NCBI RefSeq assembly: GCF_000003815.2
Contig: NC_049991.1
Span: forward strand, 4,080,437-4,144,436
DNA length: 64,000 bases
Direction: 5' to 3'
Origin: Branchiostoma floridae
Taxonomy: Eukaryota; Chordata; Leptocardii; Amphioxiformes; Branchiostomatidae
The notes beneath the pieces were generated by a model that did no database searches, was not told where the DNA came from, and saw only the letters and a program-made list of their open reading frames with translations. Of this stretch, positions 24,917-35,238 are shown one piece after another. Each line of letters opens with the position of its first letter. Position 1 is the stretch's first letter. The translations under genes were made by a program, and so were the position numbers.

Positions 24917-25598
24917 GTAAACCCGGCTTTAAAGAGCGTGACGATTCAAATGTACAAAATGTTGTGAAAACAGATATGTGCAATGGTATTTGATAGATTG
25001 GTGTGGTGTGGTAACCAGACGGCCAGGTTTGATTTTGGGCCTAATTGACTTTGAACCTGGTACAGAATGTTGATTTTTGTGTGTGTAGGGGGGTTACCCT
25101 ACATCTGCTTGGTTTTGTTAACAGACGTGACTCCAGAGGCACATAGACAGTCTCCATATGAAGCTTTCTGTTGCCCCTAGCTACATAAGGGCCAAGTTAC
25201 ATCTGAGCTGGACATCATTATGGGCCATGCCAGGAGGGGTGTGTCTGTTTGTGTGTTTGTTTAAGAACCTTTGTATTGATTGTGATTATAGAGTACATTG
25301 GATGTGGATAGGTTTTGGGAAGATGAAGGTCAAAGTCACTTTTGGCCCTCAAGTTGTTTGCTCTGGAATTTGAAAAATGTATTACCTATGATTCCATTTT
25401 TTTCCATAATGGGACTTTAAATAACGTGTACCATTTGTACTTTATGGCAGGTGAAATATTTACAGATACCAACTATGCAAATTATGGTTTGTATAGTTAA
25501 TATGACTGTTCCATGATTCCTTGGTAAATGATACTTCCATGTCATATGTGTGACAGGTGTAACTTAGTTCATTAAAGGTGTACAGTACTATAGTTTAA

Positions 25599-25735
25599 CC
25601 CTATTCTTTTTTGGTCATCCCTTGCCGGGGGGGGGGGGTGCTTTCGAGGCCCTCCACTTCTAAGTCCTAAAACTCTTAAACGACGTGTTGTATGCCCACC
25701 AAATTTTAGTAAATGATAAAGACATAATATTTAAC
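25599..25735. mobile_element. piggyBac-like MITE end fragment
   Basis: One terminal region of the same family in inverted orientation, preceded by TTAA at 25595-25598 (CCCTATTC…GGTCATCCCTTG, a G tract, then GAGGCCCTCCACTTC). The homology stops near 25735 at an AT-rich junction with no second end. Confidence 0.65.
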
Positions 25736-25971
25736 AAGTAAGAAAAGATTGACTATAAAATATACGACTATAAAAAACAGTAACACAGTTTGACTGACAT
25801 GACTTAATGATTCTAAACTTAAATGTGACCGGGCTGGTCAAAAGTAACACGCAAATATCATAGATTGAGATGAACTCGTTTTCAGATTTGTGGAAGTGAC
25901 TGAGTCATTTTTTTGGTTTTCTACATCACTATAGTCCTACAGAACCAAAAGCACATTTCCTTTTTCTTTAC

Positions 25972-28900
25972 CTAGTCCCCTCCTCATGCCAAGTAACATC
26001 TCCTGGAAATACACACATGTAATATTGTTAGAGCTATGTAAGAATATAATTCTGTAACACAGAGTATCCTTACCTTTTTTCTGTCGTGCTGCAATCTGCT
26101 TCGCCTCTTCTGCAAAGTCTACCCTACCGATTTTTGTCATGACATCTTCCAAAACTGTAGGCTCTCCTGCCCACAACAGTTTTTTGTGTTCTAGCTTAAT
26201 GCCGATCTCATTTGGGTTCATATGTGGCAGATCCCTGGCTGGTAAAATACCCTTGCTTTCCACATAATTGTGAAAATCCCTGCTTTCGTTGTCTTTAAGA
26301 TTCTGAGAGATCCGCAAGTAGAGATTGGAAGGAGAAGTGTGCGCCATGTTCGGAACCCTCTCAAAATGTGGTTTACGGAATTGACCCATATTTGGTAGTG
26401 AATCGTCCACAGTGCGCAGGCGCTGTTCTGCGGTCACGTGACGGAGTACCACGGTGATGAGAGCCTGGGAGTTGGGAGGACCTGGGTCGTTTTGCCCGAT
26501 GTTCAGATACACCTGGGTCTCCGGGCGCTGGTGGGTCAACCCGGTCCTCGCGTAGTCCTGGAGCACTGCCAAGAAATTGCCGTAGTCGAACACCTGAGAA
26601 GATGATTTGAATTTGTTTTATTTATTAGTTGACTTTGCTTGCTTAATCTCATATTTCATTTTATGGATATTAAAACCATTCTATGATTTGATGTCTTCAT
26701 ATATATGTGAAAAAAAATACCTTGGTTTTCGCGCCTTTTTTCAGCTTGACGACCTTCCCGCCAACCATCCGGCATAACACCCGCACACGGCAGTGCCGGG
26801 TCACGTACAAGTCGTTATTGAAGACCCGAGCGGCAATACCTGAGAAACAATTAAACACAACAATACTTCACACAGCTAAATTACTCTCCCCCTCCCACCC
26901 CCTTCCTCGCCTCCGACTCGCCTTCTTTCCCTATTTGATTTTTCTTCGACCCTTTTGTCTTCCTGCTTTGGCTCAGACCAGCGATCAGTCAATCAAATAC
27001 GCCCCCCCCCTCCTATTGCTGCGGATCCGGAGGAAATTCCTAGCCAATCACGTCGCCGTTTACGGCTATTAGGCAACGTGGCTAGTATCTTTGTCTTCAG
27101 TAACATGGGACGTGTATCTGATTGGCTAAAGACTGGCCAGCGCTAATGCATAACGCATCAGGAAGGACATATCGCAGGTCAAGATCTTTTGTTAACATAT
27201 AACGTTACTTTAAGTGACTGGCGTGGTATGAGAAGATGAAGAGGCTGAGACATAAACGTGCCGGCAATCATGTACCTTTGTCTAAGTGATTGAAGATCCG
27301 GTTGTACTGTTTCTGCTTGTGGGCATTGCCACCGGTGTACTCGGACAGCACCACCAACTTGGCGGGAACGTGGAAACCGTTCCGCTGGAAGCTCGGAGGG
27401 TGAATCAGGCATCCGTGGGACGGCTTGGTGCGGAACACCATGTCGCTACCGTAATATGGCTCAATCTGTAACTCACAGTCTGCAGAAAGGGACAAAAAAT
27501 TGAAAAGTTCAAATATGACTATTTTTCCAACTTAACTACTAATAGGCCAACAAAACAAGTTTCCAATTGTCAGATTAATGATTATACTAGCTAAGATAAG
27601 CGGCAAAGCAACAGTAGAGTCCATTCCAAGTCACCGTGCGGATGCATGTTTGTTGCCATTGTTTAGAATGGATTTTAAAGTTTTGTAATTATATGTCTAG
27701 GACATTTGATACTTCAGAAATATTTCTAACACTGTTTCAACTTTATAAATATTTTCCCGGTCCTGTAAAACTTTGGAAATATTCATGATGTTGAATTGGA
27801 TATATCTAAAGGTTTCTAAATAATAATAACAGCATTCCCCATTATTCATCATTTTCTACCATTTTTGTAACATTTTGTAAATAGATCAGTGGGCTGGGAA
27901 GATAGAAATTCACACATCCTTGCAAAATATGGTTGGGTGTCATGCAACAATGACCCACCACAAATGATCCACCAGTATGGGCATTTGTAAATGTGAAAGA
28001 ATCACACAGAGGTTTCACAATTATTCTAAATAACGACTTTTTTTCAGTTACTTTCAAAATGTTTCTAAACTATTCAAAGGAATTCAAATAGATGAGTATT
28101 TTCTTAGTCAATTTTTTAAAAGGATTTCAAAATGTGGCTTGGTTAATTGTTTTATTCAATATGATCCAGACTCAAAATATCACCTAAAAACCCTCATGGT
28201 GATTTGGAATGAACGCTATATTGTTTTTCCAATTTTTCCCATTAGAGTCAATTAGAGGAATTGTAATAAGTTTGAAAAAGTGAAAGAATATTTCAGTCAC
28301 AATAGTTCTAAATTGTTCAAATAATTGAAAATGAAAGTTCTAACATGTTTGAACTTATTTATTACATATGTTGGAAACTTTTTGAAAGTAAGGGTACAAA
28401 TGTCCCTTTTACAAATAGAATAATTTTCAAACATCTTTGTGTTGCTTTTTTCCTGTTGAAACATGTTCCAACAATTTGCGCTATTTTTCAGACAGCATGT
28501 TTGGGTTATTGTCCTCAAAAACGAAGTGCTAAGTCAGCTCCTTTCTCTGCAATGTATATTGTTAGATTTCACAGCTGGGCAGTGGTGGTTCTTTATGTGA
28601 AGCTGACAGACAGACAGACATAGTTTTCTGTACTTGGCACGGATGTGTGAATTGCCCTCTTTCAGGCACTCCAGACACGGTACTCAGATACAAAGTATTG
28701 TATCAATTTTCAAACATATTCCAACATATGATGAATTTATTGAGTTTATTTATTTCTAATGAGTTTAGAAATTAGCAGAATTAATGCATTTGATATTAGA
28801 GATGTTTCGAACATGTATCAATACAGTAAAAAAAAATTAGAAAGTCAAACAGATGTTATAAATACAGTAGAAGCCGTTAATTGCACAACGAATTAACGAA

Positions 28901-31900
28901 CACTTCCGTTAACTGCATGGAATCTCAAAATTCCAAACAGGTTTGGTCTTGCAAGATAACTTCGCATTATTGCACCAGCCGGATAATTGTACGAAAATTA
29001 CTGGCAAATAGGCCTTGCAATTAAGCGGCTTCTATTGTAGCTTTAAACAGTTATCACAGTTTAATATAAAGATATTTAAAATGTTAGAACAAGTGGTAAG
29101 AAACACCCTCTAGGTAATGTCGAGTTGACTCCATAAAACAATTTGTATGCAAAAAAATTACAAACATTGCAAAATAATTACAATGTCAATATCCCACCAT
29201 ACTACTACAACAACTACTAAAAGTATACCTTAGGCTTTCTTTTACATCAGTAAATACCATCCATATAGCCACTTGATCGAAGCTTTTCCATAATGATTGT
29301 TGTTTTAATAAGATAATCTCCAACCTTCATCAAGAACTGGTGAGACGTGGCTTACTAGCTGTTGCTGAGAGGCGTCATCTGCAAAACAAAGAGACATAGG
29401 TTGGAACCAAAAAAACTCTTTTATTATTTTAACTCTGTCTTTCTTTTTAATCTTTGCATTAAAAGAGAAAGTGCAATCTATTTGACATAAAAATGAAAAA
29501 TAAAAACAAGTTGTACACAATCCTTCGTGAAGTATTTCTTTTGTTTCTCCTGTCGATTGGACAGATGAGGAGGCAGACAGGCTATTTGCCAGTTTGCCTG
29601 ACCTGCACATGACTTTTTATGGTGAAGGAGGGGTGTGCAATTCCTTCTCCACCCTCTCGTCTACTGGAGCACTAATTCTCACAGGGGCAACTGTATGCAA
29701 CGTGTGAGGCGGCTCCAGCAGATGCAGCTTTGTTTTTCGGAGTATCCGTCTCCTAGGAGGACTTCCGACCAAGGATGTAAGGGGTTCCTCCAACCCCCGA
29801 CTCGTGTGCCATGGCGGGTGCCGCTCATGCCCAAACATGCCCCTAAGGCCTGTCTCGGCCACATAGCCCCACCAAGCCACACAAGGCCCCTAGATACTCA
29901 TTTATACCTGAGTTAAGTGAGGAAAGTCGTGTAAAGTGCCTTCCTAAGGGCACAAGATTGGTGACACAGCAGTCGGATTCCAACCCGCAACCTCTCGGTC
30001 TCGAGCCGCAAATGCTGTGTTTAAGGGGTGGTGTTTAACTATCGACAAATGTCATACTAATGTATGAAAATGATGTTGACTTGACTTATTTCGAAGACCA
30101 CATACCATCATAGAAGTCTCATCTCAGTGAAAATGCTATCGTAGCATTTTTCATAAATTATGTAAATCAGGCTATGGTTTGCTACCAGCTAAGTCACTTT
30201 TTTATAACTTCACTACATTTTCATCACTACGGAATGATAGCATTTCTTTCGATGATGCAAAATAGGTTTTCATTTACATAATTAGCATAGTATCTATTGA
30301 TATTCCTCTCGATCTCAATTATATATGCCATAGTCTCTACCAGACTCCGAGTCGCTGGAAAAAAAAGAAATGGTACAAATAGAGGAGTATGCCGGCCAGA
30401 GGAACATAGCCGGCTAGGCAACAGTAACGCGACCTAGGATCGCGAGCTGTTCCCTGGCCGGTTATATTCCTCTCTATTTGTTCCATTTCTACGATTTTCC
30501 AGCGATCCGGAGTCTGGTAGAGACTATATATGCCACATGTTGGAGAGTTTTATCATGAAATGCAGTGCATCTAGAAACTTTCATTAGTAATGATGCCAAC
30601 AAGCTCATGATTTGCATGGTTTGCACTTACAGAGATCTTCTTGGAGAGCAGGTTTTATATGCTAAATATGAATCAATTATCAGCATTGAAGGAAATGAGG
30701 ACAATTTCTGGTAGTCTAATCAATGACTCCTTGGTCCGATAGGGAACAAATGTAAGACAGGTTAAGACGAAGTTGATGCGGATGTGATAATTAGCTCCAG
30801 TCGTTTAATTTAATTTACTTAAAACCTGCTCCCCAACAAGATTTCTTCAGTGTCACTGACGAAAGATAACGGATGTTATCTGAAACATGTGACCGTTTCC
30901 AAAATCATATCCAGTAATTACCTTCGCCAAAAAGGTTATATTTTTGGTTAAAGGCCTCATTTGTGTCCCTAGATGTAGGTCAACAGCATATAACTCAAGA
31001 AGCCGTGTATGGATTTTTATGATATTTGGTATTTAAGTAGCGGTTGCGGACAGGAAGGTCGTGTTAGAAAATGGTTGGCGTAGCCTTTTTCTGTCAGGGC
31101 GATAGCGGGCCAAACGCGTGCGTCCGCTTTCTTGTAAACAGTATAACTCGAGAACCCTTGAATGGATCCTGATGATATTTGGTAGGTGGGTGGGGGTCAG
31201 GAAAACAAAGGTCAAGTTCGATAATGGGCCCGTAGTGACTGTTGCAAAGGTACTGCAGCAAAACTTTTAATTTTGACAATTCGTGTTCTGGACATGCTCT
31301 GTCATGATTTTTGAGTGGTAGATAGCCCTTGGGGCAGAAAAGAAGTGCTGTGACTTTTGGTTCCCTAGCGTTTTTTTTTAACTGCAGGCATCGATTTCCT
31401 TTCAAACTTTGGACGAGAATAACTCGAGAACGTGTTGACGGATCATCAGGATTTTTGGTATGTAGATAGAATGAGTGAGGACTTACATAATGTAATACGA
31501 ATTATGCAAATCAGCAGCTAATTTGCATAGTTAATGAAGAAAGTTCATAAATCCATGCCAACAGCATATAAGCTGTGAAGCTGTGTATCGATTTTCATGA
31601 TAGTGAAAAGTTTAAACTTTGTTCCAACACAAGGGAAGAAACTCACCATAAATTTTCGGCCGAACACTCCGACCTTCATCAGATGAATGATTCGCTGCAC
31701 TAATCCGGAAGTCGTCGGATGACGTCAGGTAGCAGCGAATCATAAATGGCGGGAAGGCGAAACCTGCCACCGTCACGGTTCAATGAGGGTTGATGTGCCC
31801 TGATGTAGATAGCCTCCTTGACGCCCCTCACGAACCAGTCCTGTTCGGAGTCCAAGATGCGAACTTGGTCCAGAGACACGGAGTGGCCAGGAGATTCGAC

Positions 31901-34900
31901 GTGTATATGCTGAGACACTTCTGAAGATGTTGAACTGCGACGTTTATGTTCCATGAAACGGGTTCTTAATGATCGTGCCGCTCCCCCGATGTACGACTCG
32001 GTGCACGGACCTCTGAGGTTCTGTCCCGTACAACGAATGTGGTAAACCACGCCGCACTTGTGTTCTTTGGGCGTCTTATCCTTAGGCGCCACCAAAAGCT
32101 GCCTAAGTGTCCTAGTCGGCCTAAAGCAGGTCTTAATGCCGTGTGAGTTGAAGGTTCTACGTAAGGCTTCAGACAAATTTTGAATATATGGCAACACTAC
32201 TAGTCCCTTGTTCACGGTAGTGGGGCGGTTTTGATTGCCAGTCCTAGTGGTTTTAGGTGCTGTCGCTCTGGACACTGCCCACTCGGGGTAACCACACTTA
32301 CGTAAAGCTTGAGTAATGTGTTCTTTCTCTCTTTTTCTATCTTCCGGGTTGGTGATGATAGAATCAGCCCTATGGAACAAGGTACTGATAACACCCAATT
32401 TGTGTTCTAATGGGTGACTAGAGTGGAAATTTAAATACTGGTCCGTATGTGTGGGTTTTCTATAAATTGTTATGTCCAACGAGCCGTCCTCTTTTACCAC
32501 AGTTAGTGTATCCAAGAAAGGTAAGGTTCCGTCATGTTCTTCTTCAGTGGGGCGTCAAGGAGGCTATCTACATCATGGCACATCAACCCTCATTGAACCG
32601 TGACGGTGGCAGGTTTCGCCTTCCCGCCATTTATGATTCGCTGCTACCTGACGTCATCCGACGACTTCCGGATTAGTGCAGCGAATCATTCATCTGATGA
32701 AGGTCGGAGTGTTCGGCCGAAAATTTATGGTGAGTTTCTTCCCTTGTGTTGGAACAAAGTTTAAACTTTTCACTATGGAATTTACCAACACAGATGAGCT
32801 TTCATTCGATTTTCATGATATTTGGTATTTGAGTAGCAGTTGCGGAAAGGAAGGTTGTGTTTGAAAATAGCCAGCGTAGCATTTTTCGTTAGGACGGTAG
32901 CGGACCGAGTGTATGCGTCCGTTTGTTTGTGGAATACATAACTCGAGAAGCCTTGAAAGGATCCTGATAATATGTGGTAGGTGGGTAGGGGTCAGAACAA
33001 CGAAGGTTGAGTATGATAGTGAGCCCCCTAGCAGCTTCCTAAGATAGTGCAGCAAAACTTCAATTTTTGACATCTCATGTTCTGAACATGATGTGGTCGT
33101 GATTTTTGAGTGGTAGATAGCCTAAGTGATGACTTACATAATGTAATACTAATTATGCAAATCAACAGCTAGTTTGCATAATCAATGAGTAAAGTTCAGA
33201 AGTCCACTGAATTCCATGATAGGACTTTCAAACTTGTTGGTATTTGCCGTGACTAGGCTTGTTGGTCAGAGTGACCGTTTTCTGGATTAAGTAACATACA
33301 GATCAAAGAAGATCAGGCATACCTTCAAATGAGAACGAATGTCATACATTTTGAGAGTAATCCTTGCGTCACTGCGGGGTTAGAACGATACTCGACTAAT
33401 TTCAGAGATAAAGAATTCATTTTCTTTCTTTTTGTATATTTTGCCATCTTCTAAGTCATACATTTACATATTACTCAATATCTGAATTATGAAATATCGG
33501 AGAAATAACAAGACAGTGACGCAGTGAGCGAACCCCGCAGTGAGAGTGCACCTTTAATGAGTTACCTGCGGACGATGGGGAGAGACGGTACACTCGGTAA
33601 GGGCTGTCACCTTGCTCCTGACTCTGATCTCGCAGGTACTCGGCCTCAGTAGACTCGTTCATGACGCACCTGAAGTTGGTCTCCCACCTGGACGGGTCTG
33701 GAGTGTCCACACCTTCGGTGTACATTCCCGTGTGAACCGCCCACTCCTGAAAGTATGTACCGTCTCCAGTCAGAGATGTTTAACGTTACAGGACGGTGTG
33801 TGTGTTGTGTTGCGTTGTGACCCGTGACAATAAAAGTGTATTATGTTGGTGTGTGACGGTACGTGAAGTTTGGGCTTTGGGTCTGTGCAGTGGTAAAGCA
33901 AATGCTTAGGTATCGGTCACATTTATTGAACGACCATATTTGTTACACAATAAAAGCAAGATCAAAAACTGAAGATATTTTCTGATTTTCGTGCATGTAA
34001 CGAATAAGATATTGAAGATGACATTGATGGTACTTAGTTCTATCAAGTGGAATATTCTTGATACATCAAAATCGTAATAAGGTATATGACGAATATGACC
34101 GCGGTGTTGAGAAAATAACTGGACGACGATTCTCTTATAAAAACGTTGTTGTGGCGGCAGTTGTATTTCACAACAAAACACACCTACGCATAATTTCATA
34201 TATATAAAATGAACAAGCAAGAAAGAACACAAAAAGGCATGTTTGCCAGGAGTACAGCTGTGTAGGGGGGAGGGGGGCGAAGACGACTGATACGTGGTAT
34301 CGAGATAAGAAATCGTAACGTCGCCAAGAGCTACTCGGGGTTGCGTGGGTGCCAGGGGTACTTGAAAACGTACTATGGCTATGGCAAGGTAACATCCCCG
34401 TCCCCACGCGAAACTAATCCCTCTCTGCGCAATGTTGGTATTTGACTTATTCAAGAAGTTATTCTATGAAACTGCATTTGTATGTGTGTCACTGTCATGA
34501 TGCATACTCAATATGTAATTGAGCACTGAAAAGAACATGTAGCCACTTATCGACATTGAAGCGTTGTGACACGTATACAAATTATAACTCAAGTGGACTT
34601 GTTACGTGATACTGTCAGCCTTACATGACAAATGATCTTGTTGGGAAAAACAGACAGAAAATAGAACAGACCTTAAAGATGGCGCCGTCTTGGTTCACGT
34701 TGTAGTCATGCTGGCTTTTCCGGGGCCACTGGATCTTGACGACCCCTCTCGGCTCATCCACCCACTCTACGCCGGGGACCTGGCCGGAGCTCACCCGCTG
34801 ACGGAGCCACGGGATCAGCTTCTGCTGGGTCCTCGGCCGCTGCTCCGGAGACAGCCTCGCCTCTTCGTTAACTGGGGCGTTTGTCACTTTTTGTCTCATG

Positions 34901-34922
34901 CTGTGATGGTCCATGATGAACC
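25972..34922 (-). CDS. Interferon regulatory factor with C-terminal death-effector-like domain
   Basis: Exons: 34922-34672, 33746-33566, 29378-29325, 27479-27276, 26839-26721, 26593-26074, 26002-25972. Frames agree across every join, including the family-typical phase-0 break before EWAVHTG. The DNA-binding domain has the IRF signature with all five tryptophans (IPWLRQ, VEWVDE, IQWPRK, EWAVHTG, RWETNFRC) and a recognition helix NFRCVMNES. Next comes a short linker (exon 29378) and an IRF-association domain (CELQIEPYYG, GCLIHPP, LYVTRHCRVRVL, VFDYGNFLAVL, VYLNIGQ). IRFs bind interferon-response elements and dimerise through this domain. After it, NLYLRISQNLKDNESRDF through VMTKIGRVDFAEEAKQI fits a death-effector fold; this is unusual for the family. 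The last 31-nt exon is followed by TAA four bases past its donor, so it may be terminal (…HEEGTR). Weak donors: GTCTGT (34671) and GTTGGA (29324). A Met at 34914 could serve as an independent start, but the exon begins at a splice acceptor in frame with the upstream DED exons. Confidence 0.88.
28863..29040. mobile_element. Tigger/pogo-like MITE
   Basis: Ends TACAGTAGAAGCCGTTAATT and its reverse-complement partner (AATTAAGCGGCTTCTATTGTA), with TA at both borders as expected for Tc1/mariner-pogo elements. It is 178 bp and non-coding. The same ends bound the larger element at 59400-60935. Confidence 0.6.
30333..30528. mobile_element. Palindromic MITE with TAGTCTCTACCAGACTCCG ends
   Basis: Nearly perfect inverted halves: TAGTCTCTACCAGACTCCG at the left and its reverse complement at the right, with inner GGAACATAGCCGGCTAG / CTGGCCGGTTATATTCC. 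No coding capacity. A one-ended relative of its terminus is at 4003-4030. Confidence 0.65.
30856..30885 (+). ncRNA. Hammerhead-ribozyme-like core in dispersed repeat
   Basis: CTGACGA, a perfect 7-bp stem AGATAAC/GTTATCT with loop GGAT, then GAAA. All invariant core bases are present. The sequence after GAAA (GTGACCGTTTCCAAAATCAT) recurs in the other copies of this repeat family. Stems I and III are not resolved. Confidence 0.5.
30935..31587. repeat. Interspersed AT-rich repeat family copy, left of Penelope-like insertion
   Basis: Inverted relative to the copies at 4-5.4 kb (reads as the reverse complement of GACCTTCGTTTTCCTGACCC and CTGCAGTACC blocks). It is cut at 31602 by the Penelope-like element and resumes at 32821. 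Confidence 0.6.
31654..31682 (-). ncRNA. Hammerhead-ribozyme-like core in Penelope-like element (3' end)
   Basis: Minus strand: CTGATGA, then a hairpin with GGTCG/CGGCC, then GAAA. This is the invariant core order of hammerhead ribozymes. Upstream, ATGATTCGCTGC pairs perfectly with GCAGCGAATCAT and could form stem I. Hammerhead motifs are known in Penelope-like retroelements. Stem III is not clear, so cleavage activity is unproven. Confidence 0.55.
31700..32548 (-). pseudogene. Penelope-like polyprotein fragment: RT thumb and GIY-YIG endonuclease
   Basis: The open frame begins within the reverse transcriptase (LPFLDTLTVVKEDGSLD, YRKPTHTDQYL, SSHPLEHKLGV), so the fingers and palm are missing. 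It ends with a GIY-YIG endonuclease: CGVVYHIRC (154-162) and SYIGGAARSLRTRF (174-187), the RFMEHKR helix, and a C-terminal WFVRGVKEAIYI. From the first Met (32515) it is 271 aa. Members of this family use the endonuclease for target cleavage. The fragment joins the inverted end at 32549 directly, so it is not autonomous. Confidence 0.8.
32694..32722 (+). ncRNA. Hammerhead-ribozyme-like core in Penelope-like element (inverted copy)
   Basis: Inverted copy of the core at 31654-31682 with the same CTGATGA, stem II and GAAA, on the plus strand. The same 12-bp stem-I candidate lies upstream. Confidence 0.5.
32821..33240. repeat. Interspersed AT-rich repeat family copy, right of Penelope-like insertion
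   Basis: A copy in the same orientation as 30935-31587, repeating its blocks rather than simply completing it. Before the insertion there were therefore probably two tandem copies, as at 4-5.4 kb. Confidence 0.6.
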
Positions 34923-35238
34923 CTGAGAAGGCAGAGCAATCACATTCAAACTTTCACACCATTTAATTCTAGAGACGGTGGACGTTGACGCTGGGAAATT
35001 TCAAATGATGATGAATCAAACAAATTTTTTAATAACATAATAATGCCATGATATACAGGGATTTGGACAAGATGGCCATTCACCCATTCCTCCGCATATG
35101 ACTACAGTTCCTGCTCAAAATGGATTAAATTTGCAATATGTCTGATGACGCAAGTTTCTTTTGACTGGTAGTACCTTAGCCGACAGCTACACAAGACAAA
35201 AAAATATAACAATGCAATACCACTAATAATTGTCATAC

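Larger units (their letters stand above)
31603..32805 (-). mobile_element. Penelope-like retroelement, 5'-truncated, with inverted ends
   Basis: It is flanked by a 15-bp target duplication TCGATTTTCATGATA (31588-31602 and 32806-32820). The 3' end of the element (31603-31827) is repeated in inverted orientation at 32549-32774, enclosing a coding fragment on the minus strand. Both inverted copies hold a hammerhead-like core. It has inserted into a copy of an older AT-rich interspersed repeat, in the IRF intron between exons 33746-33566 and 29378-29325. Confidence 0.8.

Noticed and set aside
23811-25972. Splicing of the 31-nt IRF exon to the GBP 5' exon as a protein fusion
   Set aside because: With the 31-nt exon included, the frame meets TGA four codons into the next exon, so only skipping of that exon could join the two frames.
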